Notes under the pieces: model-generated
The model's input: the letters and a program-made list of their open reading frames with translations, nothing else
Databases searched by the model: none
What the model was told of the DNA's origin: nothing
In this document: positions 51,701-59,675 of the stretch, in pieces
Position numbering within the stretch: position 1 is the first letter of the stretch
How the letters are laid out: each line of letters begins with the position of its first letter
NCBI GenBank assembly: GCA_025462865.1
Contig: JAOAPI010000146.1
Span: 1 to 64,000, forward strand
Direction of reading: 5' to 3'
Length of the DNA stretch: 64,000 nt
From: Candidatus Sulfotelmatobacter sp.
Lineage (GTDB): Bacteria > Acidobacteriota > Terriglobia > Terriglobales > Acidobacteriaceae
Position numbers and translations under genes: made by a program

Positions 51701-52059
51701 TCGCCGCTCAGTGTGTTCCCTTTGCCGGCACGACAGCGCCGATCGTGGGAACGTGTGCGAACCTGCTGGGCAATGCCGGACGCAACAGCCTTTACGGTCC
51801 AGGATTGGCCACGGTTGACTTCTCGGTCTTCAAGAATTTCCGCTTCACGAGAATTTCAGAAGCCTTCAATGTTCAGTTTCGAGCTGAGTTCTTCAATATC
51901 CTGAATCACACAAACTTTTCGGCGCCGAATTTCCTGACCGATGGCAACAACAATTCGATCTTCGACCCGAACGGAAGCCCTTTGTCGAACGCAGGAGTGC
52001 TGGCCTCTACAACCACAACTTCGCGCCAGATTCAGTTTGGACTGAAGGTCATCTGGTAG
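48730..52059 (+). CDS. Oar-like TonB-dependent outer-membrane receptor
   Basis: An 1109-residue outer-membrane protein. After a signal peptide (LLMIVLHAMWPSMMQAQ) comes a carboxypeptidase-regulatory-like beta domain (TLSGVVGDSSGATVPGAKVS and LYSAPNLLPGTYEVSVSAQG). A plug domain follows (VRELPLNGRDWTSLATLEPG), and then the long barrel with the terminal strand ending in TTSRQIQFGLKVIW, an aromatic C-terminus as for barrel assembly. These acidobacterial receptors are thought to import large or complex substrates. It is divergent from the CadC/TPR regulator (about 200 bases, no clear promoter read) and precedes an MFS carrier. Confidence 0.92.
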   Translation: MTRQKMTAKWMMLVLLMIVLHAMWPSMMQAQVVGATLSGVVGDSSGATVPGAKVSIRNVATGDIREVTSNEDGLYSAPNLLPGTYEVSVSAQGFSTLVQKGINLTVGAQQALNFSLKPGQVSQSVEVTDIIPAVQSNSSSISATVDSRTVRELPLNGRDWTSLATLEPGVAKVPNQVTTAFSANKGNRGFGNQLTDSGHRPNENSYRVNGVIVNDYSNAAPGGATGLNLGVDGVQEFSVVTTGYTAEYGRTSGAIINAITKSGANQFHGDAYFFDRDKIFDAKNYFDPPGSIPSFRRIQFGGSAGGAIIKDKTFIFGDYEGVRQDQPASQSIHVPTAEARSGLLCVPSADGSNPCASLTAVAVSPSIVPYLALWPCPASCQTATNADVSTLNVALAGIARENYVTGRLDQKISANDSLAASYFFDSGPQTQPDPLQNAVHQVFSRRQMGSIEDTHIFSPQMVNTLRLGVNRVVGNINTPISGDAAATNSALAIAPGARATPQISVAGLTTAIGLGGLNRFTHAWTSYQAADDAFITRGTHQIKVGFAFERMDYNILEQLSPNGRMNGYSLAHFLTNTPDKLNALAPGGSNEVAIRESLFAGYIQDDWRARSNLTVNLGLRYEATTKPNDANNRIQEITTLTNCSASPTACGPVHLGSFIAKNPTVKNFEPRIGFAYDPFKNGKTAIRGAFGMFDVLPLPYEFGLNTAATFPFQIVGNDPNATLGTGVPDPNVSFDPTKVRNRYVQQDPKRALVMNWNFNVQRELSAGWTVLLGYVASRSVHLSVAADDINLVQPITTSAGLLWPVGGTAIDPNWAGGTGGSGIRPVLFDGASSYESFQAQIKKAMSHRVQGQLSYALGQCKDTSSAPVTGDTYANSIAVPILFSQSYRHGPCDFDLRHVMSANLIWDVPGPTEGPMSYVLGGWELGTIITVTSGSPFTPTIGAGGDPLGTGFNGDFSMDFANITKGCNPIHGGVDYLNVNCFGLPQATADIAAQCVPFAGTTAPIVGTCANLLGNAGRNSLYGPGLATVDFSVFKNFRFTRISEAFNVQFRAEFFNILNHTNFSAPNFLTDGNNNSIFDPNGSPLSNAGVLASTTTTSRQIQFGLKVIW

Positions 52060-52144
52060 GGTGGGCGTGTAGCTCATCTGTGATTTCAATAAGCCAGCGG
52101 TCCGTGTCTCGCGACCTCCGGCGCAACCTGAAGCGGAGGATTGC

Positions 52145-53506
52145 TTGGAAACCACAAGCGACATGAGCCAACCGCGCCCAGCTTCTGCTCAGCCGGTTCC
52201 GGCTGGCGAAGCTACTCGCGTGCGATGGCGAATCCTGGCCATTGTCATGGCCATCATGGCGGTCACCGCGCTCAACCGGCTTAATCTGAGCATTGCGGGA
52301 AAATACATTGCCGAGGAATTTTCTTTCAGCACGATCTCCATGGGATTGGTGTTCAGTGCCTTCCTCTGGGGTTATGGACTATTTCAAATTCCGTGGGGAT
52401 ACATTTGTGATCGCATCGGCCCCCGGAAGACGCTGACGTTTTCCATTCTTTGTTTCACCATCGGCGCTGGAGCCATGGGGTTGGTTCCCCGCCTGGCCGC
52501 GATGACCGGCATCAGCGTGCTGGCAGCTTTCCGTTTGGTGCGTTTTCTAACGGGAGTAGGGGAAGCGGCGGTTTCGTCCAATGTAACGCGCGTGATTGCC
52601 TCATGGACCGCGGTGCGCGAACGTGGATTCGCCAGCGGCCTGCAAGTGTGCGGACTCGGCCTAGGCGGGTCTCTGACTCCGATCTTCATCGCCTGGATGA
52701 TGGTGCACTGGGGCTGGCAGGCTTCCTTCGCGGTCTGTGCTGTGTTGGCTCTGGTCGTGGTTGCGATCTGGCACTTCTACGCTACTGATTGGCCCGAAGA
52801 ACATAAGGACGTAAACGAGGCGGAGTTGCAACTGGTTCATCCCGGTTCGAAAAAGGGAGACACGATCCGCCTGAAGCAAATGCGCGCCACAGTTGTGCCG
52901 TGGTTCAAAATACTGAAAAGCGTCTCGGTGTGGGGATTGATTCTCGCTTACGGTCTGCAAGGCTATACCTTTTACGTTTACTACAACTGGTTTTATTTTT
53001 ACGCGGTGAAAGTGCGTGGGCTGGGAATTATGCAGGCGGCCGTGTGGACCTCGATGCCGTTTCTAGCGATGGCAGTGCTGTCTCCGGTCGGAGGATGGTT
53101 TTCTGACCGCGTGGCGCGAGCGACTGACCGCCGACGGGGCCGCGTAGCCGCGGTATGGCTTGGCATGGGATTGTCGGCGCTGCTGCTTTACAGTGGCAAC
53201 CATCTCACCGTGACCGCGATTGCGCTTCCTATGATTGCGCTGGCAGCCGGCTTCAATATGTTTGCGGCAGCGAATTTCTGGGCTTCCTGTATCGATCTGG
53301 CTCCAGGCTATTCTGCATCGCTCTCGGCGCTGATGAACACGATGGGCAGCCTCGGCGGAGTTGTTTCTTCCAGTGTGACCGCATCGATTGCGGTCCACCG
53401 AGGATGGGGGCCAGCTCTCGACATGGCGGTTTGGGTGACGATTGGTTCAGGCCTACTCTTCACTGTGGTGAACGCAAATCGGACGATTGAAGATGAGGCG
53501 AACTAA
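52145..53506 (+). CDS. MFS transporter, anion:cation symporter type
   Basis: A 453-residue carrier with twelve TM helices. It has the ACS-type start (VTALNRLNLSIAGKYIAEEF), the loop-2-3 motif (WGYICDRIGPRKTL) and a GEAAVSSNVTRVIASWTAV segment, like transporters for sugar acids. The TTG at 52145 has GGAGGA five bases upstream; the ATG at 52163 has no site. It lies 85 bases after the TonB receptor on the same strand and probably carries the same substrate across the inner membrane. Galactonate, glucarate or similar are possible, but not shown. Confidence 0.88.
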   Translation: METTSDMSQPRPASAQPVPAGEATRVRWRILAIVMAIMAVTALNRLNLSIAGKYIAEEFSFSTISMGLVFSAFLWGYGLFQIPWGYICDRIGPRKTLTFSILCFTIGAGAMGLVPRLAAMTGISVLAAFRLVRFLTGVGEAAVSSNVTRVIASWTAVRERGFASGLQVCGLGLGGSLTPIFIAWMMVHWGWQASFAVCAVLALVVVAIWHFYATDWPEEHKDVNEAELQLVHPGSKKGDTIRLKQMRATVVPWFKILKSVSVWGLILAYGLQGYTFYVYYNWFYFYAVKVRGLGIMQAAVWTSMPFLAMAVLSPVGGWFSDRVARATDRRRGRVAAVWLGMGLSALLLYSGNHLTVTAIALPMIALAAGFNMFAAANFWASCIDLAPGYSASLSALMNTMGSLGGVVSSSVTASIAVHRGWGPALDMAVWVTIGSGLLFTVVNANRTIEDEAN

Positions 53507-53588
53507 GCACTAGAGATTTAAGCGATCCAGTCTGCTATCAAGATTCGCCGTTCCGTAGAGCAGATATATACTTGACACACGCAAACAA

Positions 53589-54255
53589 GTGGCGCATATT
53601 TCTCTCATGAAAGCGCCAAGGACTTTACGAGAAGCCATCGTTTATTTCTCCGATGCGCAACGGGCCTTCGCCTACGCCGTTAGCCTTCGCTGGCCGAATG
53701 GCAAGGTGCATTGCCCCCGTTGCAGCTCCGAATCGAACTACTTCATCAAGACCCGCAAGCTGTGGCTGTGCCGCGGCTGCAATCGGCAGTTCACGCTGAA
53801 AGTGAATACGATTTTTGAGGACTCGCCCATCGGCATTGATAAATGGATGACGGCGTTTTGGATGTTGGTCAATTGCAAGAGTGGCATCTCCAGCATGGAG
53901 GTTCATCGCACAATTGGCGTCACCCAGAAATCGGCGTGGTTCATGCTGCAACGACTCCGCACGGCGCTTCACAATCGAACGTTTGGTTGCACCTCGAAAC
54001 TCGGCGGACCCGACAGCGAAGTGGACCTGATGAAACCTTGGTCGGCGGAAAAACCGATGAAGATGCATACGGCGCGTAAGATTCGCGTGCCCCGAGAGGG
54101 CGGAAGCCAGGCGGAAAGGCTGTCGTGCAAGGAATCCTCGATCATAATTTGCGACAGGTTCGCGTTAACGTTGTGCCAGATGTGAAGCGCGAGACCTTGC
54201 AAAACATCCTGCTCAAGAACTTGACGTATGGAGCGAAGATCTACACGGAGGAGCG
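53589..54255 (+). pseudogene. IS1595-family transposase, decayed
   Basis: The first frame gives a zinc-ribbon (CPRCSSESNYFIKTRKLWLC, then CRGC) and VNTIFEDSPIGIDKWMTAFW with KSAWFMLQRLRTAL, matching the N-terminal and early catalytic part of IS1595 transposases. Near 54022 the frame breaks. In the frame two bases on, DETLVGGKTDEDAYGA restores the DDE segment, then hits TAA at 54077 and resumes as GKAVVQGILDHNLRQVRVNV to about 54255. The C-terminal third is missing. No inverted repeats were found at its ends. It is an old fragment. Confidence 0.8.
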
Positions 54256-54399
54256 TTTAGATTTGCCCGAGCTAGCGATTCGCGGCTGCTTCGCGTTTTT
54301 CTTCATGGCGGCATCCTTCGGGACTTTGAAGAGCGCCTTCATCCCCTCTTCAAAGTTGTCCGTTGCCTTCTTGCCTTCCAAGTATTCAGGCTGTTTCAT
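54241..54399 (-). CDS. Small Lys-rich hypothetical protein
   Basis: A 52-residue frame on the minus strand, below the usual length cut-off: MKQPEYLEGKKATDNFEEGM, then KALFKVPKDAAMKKNAKQPR, then a Ser/Lys tail ending at TAG. The N-terminal pattern, an acidic helix with NFEEGMKALFKVPK, resembles short proteins I have seen in other acidobacterial genomes. It lies convergent with the decayed transposase and overlaps its end by 15 bases. It might belong to the mobile element or be an unrelated gene. Function unknown. Confidence 0.5.
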   Translation of the reverse strand: MKQPEYLEGKKATDNFEEGMKALFKVPKDAAMKKNAKQPRIASSGKSKRSSV

Positions 54400-54413
54400 T
54401 ATGGCATCCGTGA

Positions 54414-55376
54414 TTACCGTAGAGGAACAATCTCCCGATTAACAGAACGTTGTCTACTTACAGCCGTAAATGATCCAGTGATCGACACGTTTGTGGCCCT
54501 TGCTTTTGACCCGAATTTCGTTAGATTTTTTGCGAGCCCATACCAATAATTGGAAGGCTCTCCGTTTGACGAATTGAGAACCGTGTCGAATAGACCTTCC
54601 TCCGGTGGTATTGTGAAAGCCGTCCCAGTTTTGTCGGTTTTTGGGTGGGCCTTGTTGAAGTGAGCGATTGCCATCACGATCTGTAAGCTGCTATGGCGAG
54701 GGATTCTCCTACAATGGACCTTGTACCCGGCATCGGTCGCGTACAGCACCCAAGGAATTCCCACGTTGTCGATGGTTATCCAACCACTATAGCCCCACCA
54801 ATTCTCAAAGGACACGTCGGCCAGTGTTCCCGACTGTGCGATGGCGGCAACTGGCTCGTTTGGTTTCACCCATAATTCCACGTCGTCATAATTGTTATCG
54901 GTTGCATTAATCACATAAAGGTCAAGTTCGGTGTAGATTGGCGACCACTGAATGTTTCCTGGCGTCGGTGCTGCCGAAGCTAAGTAATCAAGGTCGTTGG
55001 TGAAAGCGCCTAAGCGCAATGGCGCGGAAACAGAAACAACGCCGATCGTGAATGCGACGAACACGAACACGACTACGCCGATCAGGCATAACTGCAGCTG
55101 ATAGGGCTTGCGAAGAAGTTCAGCTTCCAGCACGCATTCCGCAAGACTAAGAACTAACCCCAAGTAGACGACGATCACGCCCGTTATGAAAGACGTTGGA
55201 ATCAAAGACCAACCTCCAACGACAAAGGCTGGACCAATGAAAGCGCGGAATAGGCTAAGAAGAGGCTTAGAGGATGGCGGATGGGGCAGATCAGGCGCTG
55301 CGGCCTTCGTTCTTTGCTCCTGTCTGGACACAATCTGTCTCGGGTGAATCGTACATAAGAAGGCCTTGTGTGGCAA
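54414..55376 (-). CDS. Membrane-anchored hypothetical protein
   Basis: A 320-residue protein with a Pro-rich N-terminus and three hydrophobic helices in residues 40-115 (FIGPAFVVGGWSLIPTSFI, GVIVVYLGLVLSLAECVLEA, LCLIGVVVFVFVAFTIGVVS). A soluble domain of about 200 residues follows. That domain starts with IYTELDLYVINATDNNYDDV, a beta-rich pattern reminiscent of DUFs in soil bacteria with helix-anchored extracellular parts. No catalytic motif is seen. The base composition is less GC-rich than its neighbours, which with the adjacent IS remnant hints at acquired DNA. The real start could be later than 55376. Confidence 0.6.
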   Translation of the reverse strand: MPHKAFLCTIHPRQIVSRQEQRTKAAAPDLPHPPSSKPLLSLFRAFIGPAFVVGGWSLIPTSFITGVIVVYLGLVLSLAECVLEAELLRKPYQLQLCLIGVVVFVFVAFTIGVVSVSAPLRLGAFTNDLDYLASAAPTPGNIQWSPIYTELDLYVINATDNNYDDVELWVKPNEPVAAIAQSGTLADVSFENWWGYSGWITIDNVGIPWVLYATDAGYKVHCRRIPRHSSLQIVMAIAHFNKAHPKTDKTGTAFTIPPEEGLFDTVLNSSNGEPSNYWYGLAKNLTKFGSKARATNVSITGSFTAVSRQRSVNREIVPLR

Positions 55377-55433
55377 GTATATAATGACGAATCCCCGGCT
55401 AGAGCTAGATTCGCCGATGCAATTCAGCGATGC

Positions 55434-57059
55434 CTAGGAATGAGGTTTGCTCGAACCGGGCTTCGTCTTCGACGGCAACGGTTTGGGGTCTGGGACGGTT
55501 TGGGCTTTCTTATCGTTGAGGCTGAGGCCGAATGTGGGGTGGCCGAAAGTTCCAGAGATGCGGACGGGAACGATCTCGCCTTTCTTCTTTTTCTTGAAAA
55601 AAGGCTCCATCATCTTCAACAAGAATGCCTTCGATCCTTTTTCGCTATTCGATATTTTCGAATCGACTTGCAACTGACCGCGCAGATCAATCTTCTGATT
55701 GAGCAAGTTGTAGGTACCGTGCATGCGGGCATCGGCGCCGGGAACTCCGAAAGACAGATCGGAGAATGTTGAAATTCCATCCTGAAGGATCACACGTCCG
55801 GTCAGATCGGTGAGGACAGTTTCGGAGTCGTCGGGATCTTTTTCTCCACGCGCTCCGGCACTGAGTTTGTTGATCCCTTCCTGGGTGGAGGGTTTGGAAA
55901 AAGTGCCGCCGGCGATGCCAAAGCTGCCGCGCAACTTTAATTTCTTCAAAAATGGATCTTTGCCGGGGGGAATTTCGGCATGGGCCTGGAGCTTGACGCT
56001 GCCCGACATGGGCGGGCGGTCAGCTTTTACAAACATGCGAAGCAGATCTTCGATGCGCGCTTTTTCAGAATGGAAATCGATAAGCGCAGTTTTTCCTTTT
56101 GCGCTGGGCGATTTGGCGATGCTGCCCTGGAAGACAATGTGAGTCTTCCAGAATTCAGCGTCGACGCGTTGCAAAAAAGTGTCGCCGTGGATGCCATCAA
56201 CGTAGGCGGTGAAGTCCGTGGTGAGGTGCATGGGATGATAGCCCGACTTCACCTCGAAATCCGGGGTGTCGGTCTTACCCGAGATGTCGATGCGATGCAG
56301 AGTGCCGCTAAACTTTCCTTGCGATGAAAGCATGCCGGCGATGCCGTGAAAGACGCCCAGATCGGCGTGCTCGAAGGTGTAAATGCCGGAGATCGTCGTC
56401 TTGCCGGGATCAGTTTTATCCCAGACGCCGAATTGTCCCTGGGTGGAGATTTCTCCCGGGGGCTCGGGATTGTGCACTTTCAAGCGGTAGGTAAGCGGCC
56501 CCTTCCATCCCACGTTTTGTAAAGAGCCTTCGTGGATGTCGAAGATCAAGTGTGGTTTGTCAGGATCGTGGAAATCGAATTCGACCACAGAGCCATTGGC
56601 CACGATTTCATCAATCATAATTTTTGACTGGGTGGTGTGAAGAGTTTTGCTGGTGCCGAAGGCGGGAACAGTTATATGCATGCCATCGGCAGTGACGCGA
56701 CTGACCCTTTTTGTGAGCAATCCGAGGTAGCTGCCGCGGATGATGACTTTGGCGATGGTGATAAGAGGAGTCGACGCCGCCGAATCGTGGTTAAAGATGA
56801 GCCCTTCGATCACGCAGCCCGGGAAGGGGAAGTAAGTCCGATGAAAAGCGCGGACCTGTACCTGGCTATCGCTTGCCTCCCGGAGATCCTGAAGCACCGC
56901 CGCCTGGGAGAATGGCCATATAGCACTAGTTACCAACACTGCGACAAGAACTACTACAGCGATCAGAACGATAATGAGGATTGTCTTACGTGAAAGTCCC
57001 CGCTTTGTATGCTGGCGCGCCTGGGGATTCGTACTGGGCGTAGCTGTGGCAGAGGACAT
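55434..57059 (-). CDS. AsmA-like membrane-anchored protein
   Basis: From the ATG at 57059 a 541-residue protein follows: a Lys/Arg-rich start, one TM helix (TILIIVLIAVVVLVAVLVTS) and a long periplasmic beta-rich region. The C-terminal portion matches AsmA/DUF748-type proteins: RISGTFGHPTFGLSLNDKK after a GTYNLLNQKIDLRGQLQVDS segment, as in the AsmA-like C-terminal domain that shapes lipid transport between membranes. The frame is open for another 72 codons upstream, but these have no protein character and include the composite repeat. It ends in a Lys/Pro/Ser-rich tail. It is likely an envelope maintenance protein. Confidence 0.82.
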   Translation of the reverse strand: MSSATATPSTNPQARQHTKRGLSRKTILIIVLIAVVVLVAVLVTSAIWPFSQAAVLQDLREASDSQVQVRAFHRTYFPFPGCVIEGLIFNHDSAASTPLITIAKVIIRGSYLGLLTKRVSRVTADGMHITVPAFGTSKTLHTTQSKIMIDEIVANGSVVEFDFHDPDKPHLIFDIHEGSLQNVGWKGPLTYRLKVHNPEPPGEISTQGQFGVWDKTDPGKTTISGIYTFEHADLGVFHGIAGMLSSQGKFSGTLHRIDISGKTDTPDFEVKSGYHPMHLTTDFTAYVDGIHGDTFLQRVDAEFWKTHIVFQGSIAKSPSAKGKTALIDFHSEKARIEDLLRMFVKADRPPMSGSVKLQAHAEIPPGKDPFLKKLKLRGSFGIAGGTFSKPSTQEGINKLSAGARGEKDPDDSETVLTDLTGRVILQDGISTFSDLSFGVPGADARMHGTYNLLNQKIDLRGQLQVDSKISNSEKGSKAFLLKMMEPFFKKKKKGEIVPVRISGTFGHPTFGLSLNDKKAQTVPDPKPLPSKTKPGSSKPHS

Positions 57060-57171
57060 CACGATTGGAGGACGAAGTGAGGGGTCGAGGTTGCTGTTTA
57101 AAACTTTAATCCGGCTCGGTGTGGATGGCGTGGTGTTTGCGTCGCAGCACTTGAGAGGCCGCGTGAGAGTT

Positions 57172-57265
57172 GGTACCGTCCCTCCGGGACTCGCTTTACG
57201 TTTCGCTACGCACCCGGCACTACCGTGCCGGGCTTTCGCATACCGCCCCTTCGGGGCTGGCGACA
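57172..57265 (+). repeat. Composite multi-hairpin repeat, copy 3
   Basis: GTCCCTCCGGGAC, then about 25 bases, then CCCGGCACTACCGTGCCGGG, then GCCCCTTCGGGGC. It has the same order of dyads as copies 1, 2, 4 and 5. It lies in the 230-base gap between the AsmA-like gene start and the HtrA gene stop, i.e. in the region upstream of the former. Confidence 0.65.
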
Positions 57266-57292
57266 CAACTAGCAACCGGTTGACGTTTGCGC

Positions 57293-58801
57293 CTATTCCA
57301 TCTCGAAGCTTAAGTAGGTGAGTCCGTCGGCGCGTTCGACCTGGAGCACAACGGGATCGCCGGTCTTCAGGGCGAGAACGGCGGTACGCAGCGCGTCCAT
57401 GGAAGTGATGGGAGTGATGTTAAGGGAATGGATGATGTCTCCGGTTTGCAGACCGGTCTCGGGAGTGATGAGGTCGGCGGCGCGGCCGAGGACGATTACG
57501 CCGGAGGGAATGCGCAGCGATGCAAGCTGCTTGCGAAGGCCTGCGGCGAAATCTACGGCGAGAATGCCGAGGCGCGGGACGAGACTTTTTTCGGTATCGG
57601 CAGCGTCGAAGAGTTGATCCATGGCGTCGCGCTGTTCGATGGCGGGAACGTATAGAGTTTTTCTTTCTTCACCGCGGAGGATTTCAAGTTTCAGAACCTG
57701 ATCGAGGCGGTGAAGGTATAGCGCCGAGGAAAGGGAGGGTAGGGTTTCGATGCGGCGATCGTCGGCGGTGAGAACGATGTCCTGCACCTGAAGACCGGCA
57801 GTGTCGGCGGGGCCGTCAGGCTTGACATCGGCGATGATCACTCCCCAGCGTTGCGAAAGTTGAAGGCCCTCCGCCATTGCGGGCGTGATTTCCTGAGCAC
57901 CAGCGCCGATTTCGACGCGATGAACGTGGCCGTATTTGCGCAGGCTGTGATAAACGAAATCGACGATGCGCGACGGGATGGCGAAGCCCAGGCCTTCGCT
58001 GCCGCCGCCGGTCGAAAGAATAAAAGTGTTGATGCCGATGACGGCTCCGTTCATGTCGACAAGCGGTCCGCCGCTATTGCCGGGGTTGATGGGGGCGTCG
58101 GTCTGAATGTAGGTCAGAGCTTTCTCGGGATCGGGCTGGCGGGCGACGGCGCTGACGACTCCCATGGTGACGGAATTCTGCAAGCCCTCTGGACTGCCGA
58201 TGGCGAAGACGAGTTGACCAACTCGCGGACGCGGTTGGGTAAGCAGCGAAAGCGTGGGAAGATCTTTCTCATCGATTTTCAGAAGGGCGAGGTCGGTATC
58301 CTTGTGGAGTCCGACCAGATGCGCTTCGAGGATGTGGCGCTTGCCAATGGGGACGGCGCGGCCTGAATCGGTGGGCAGAGGGAGAGCGACGCGGATACGC
58401 TGCGCGCCTTCGACGACATGGGCGTTTGTCATGATGAAGCCGCTGGGGTCGACAATGACTCCGGAGCCGACGGCGTGCTGGCGCACGATGAGCGCGGTCT
58501 GAGTGCGGTTTTCTTCGTGCGCGGGACCGTATCCGGTGACAAGAATCTGAACGACCGCGGGAGAAACTTTGGCGGCGAGCCCTTCGAGGGCGTTGTTGAG
58601 CTGGACGAGGGATGCGGAGGCTGAGGCGGATTCGTCAGGCTTGGTGGGCTTTTGTGCTGTTTCTTTTGTGGGGGAATTGTTGGTGGTGGATTTTTGGGAC
58701 GGCGAAGTTTGAGCGAGCAGTCCAGTTGTGGGAAGAATAAGAAGGATGGCCAGTGCGCGAAGGAATTTGCGCGGCTCATTGACGAAGATTGCATGGAGCA
58801 T
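57293..58801 (-). CDS. HtrA-type serine protease with two PDZ domains
   Basis: A 502-residue periplasmic protease from the ATG at 58801. The signal peptide is FLRALAILLILPTTGLLAQ, followed by a Lys/Thr/Pro linker. The trypsin-like domain has H128 (IMTNAHVVEG), D170 (HKDTDLALLKID) and S243 (INPGNSGGP). Two PDZ domains follow, at about 300-380 (GVIIADVKPDGPADTAGLQV) and 410-495 (SGVIVLGRAADLITPETGLQ then TGDIIHSLN). HtrA/DegP proteins degrade or refold damaged envelope proteins. The frame opens ten codons upstream, where no ribosome site is visible. Confidence 0.93.
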   Translation of the reverse strand: MLHAIFVNEPRKFLRALAILLILPTTGLLAQTSPSQKSTTNNSPTKETAQKPTKPDESASASASLVQLNNALEGLAAKVSPAVVQILVTGYGPAHEENRTQTALIVRQHAVGSGVIVDPSGFIMTNAHVVEGAQRIRVALPLPTDSGRAVPIGKRHILEAHLVGLHKDTDLALLKIDEKDLPTLSLLTQPRPRVGQLVFAIGSPEGLQNSVTMGVVSAVARQPDPEKALTYIQTDAPINPGNSGGPLVDMNGAVIGINTFILSTGGGSEGLGFAIPSRIVDFVYHSLRKYGHVHRVEIGAGAQEITPAMAEGLQLSQRWGVIIADVKPDGPADTAGLQVQDIVLTADDRRIETLPSLSSALYLHRLDQVLKLEILRGEERKTLYVPAIEQRDAMDQLFDAADTEKSLVPRLGILAVDFAAGLRKQLASLRIPSGVIVLGRAADLITPETGLQTGDIIHSLNITPITSMDALRTAVLALKTGDPVVLQVERADGLTYLSFEME

Positions 58802-58899
58802 GAAGTTGTTCTCCTGGATGAAAGCGAACACTCCTATAGAGACGGTAGCATGCGGTGGTCGGTTGCAATATAAAGGTGGGGCTGCAGTGATCAGTTCGG

Positions 58900-58942
58900 A
58901 AAAGCCCCACTTCTCGCAAAGGACGCGAGAAATGGGGCACCC
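58900..58942 (-). repeat. CTCGC-palindrome repeat, copy 3 (inverted)
   Basis: GCCCCACTTCTCGC (58904-58917), loop AAAGGAC, GCGAGAAATGGGGC (58925-58938): the reverse complement of copies 1 and 2 with no change beyond the orientation. It lies in the 400-base gap between the divergent HtrA and PilZ genes; the remaining gap to 59199 contains nothing else I can identify. Confidence 0.75.
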
Positions 58943-59199
58943 GGCGATCGAGGGACGGACGAGAGGGTCCGGCCCACACAGGAGTGTCCGCCTTCGACGA
59001 ACGTGCGGGGGGAATCTAGGTACTACCCTTAACTAATTCGTTATCAGGCTTTTATCGCGATGGCATCCGTGATATAACCTGCCGTGAGCACCAAAGTGGG
59101 TGATCGGGCTGCCAGGAGCGTATTCTGATGGCGTTGGCTTGGTTCGCTGAAAGTGAAGGGACCGGTCAGGAAGGGTCAACCACGAAAAGAGGAGGCACT

Positions 59200-59520
59200 G
59201 TGTCCGAAGCGCGGACCGGAAAAAGATTTCCGCTGGAATTGCCGATCAAGATACATAAGGAGAGCGCCAGCGGCGACTCCAAGGGAACGACAGGAAATTT
59301 GAGCGCGGCGGGAGTTTACATTCGCGCCGACGCGTCGCTGGAGATTGGGTCGCCGGTGGAGTTTGAGATCACGCTTCCGCCCGATGTTACCGGCGGGCAG
59401 GAAAATGTGGTGATTCAATGCAAGGGGCGCGTGGTCCGCACTGATCCAACGGGAGCGAGCGCGGATGGCAAAGGCGTGGCTTGCGTGATCGATTCGTATG
59501 AGTTTGTGAGGAATTCGTAG
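59200..59520 (+). CDS. PilZ-domain protein
   Basis: A 106-residue single-domain protein from GTG 59200, with AGGAGG six bases upstream; an ATG 24 codons earlier heads a non-conserved extension. The c-di-GMP-binding signature is present: the RxxxR part as RTGKR near the N-terminus and N-x-S-x2-G as TGNLSAAGVYI. The beta-barrel strands follow (PVEFEITLPPDV, VVIQCKGRVVRTDPTG). PilZ proteins change their partner contacts when c-di-GMP binds and affect motility or matrix. The HD-GYP gene at 33.4-35.3 kb could act on the same messenger. Confidence 0.88.
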   Translation: MSEARTGKRFPLELPIKIHKESASGDSKGTTGNLSAAGVYIRADASLEIGSPVEFEITLPPDVTGGQENVVIQCKGRVVRTDPTGASADGKGVACVIDSYEFVRNS

Positions 59521-59575
59521 GTCTAGTGCACTTGATAAATGATCAATAAGGAAGCGAGCCAAACGCGCGATTATT

Positions 59576-59596
59576 GTGTCGCAAAAACCGCGACAC
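59576..59596 (+). promoter_or_regulatory. Hairpin in the leader of the response-regulator gene
   Basis: GTGTCGC (59576-59582) pairs with GCGACAC (59590-59596) around AAAAACC. It lies between the PilZ stop and the start of the response-regulator gene, about 80 bases before that start. It has no T-run, so it is a structural element of unknown function or a weak operator dyad. Confidence 0.35.
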
Positions 59597-59675
59597 TTCG
59601 CGCGGCTCGCCCAAGTTTAAGCAATTTCGCTGATGATCGCTTTGCAGCACTACCGACTTTTGGAGCGTAGATAAC

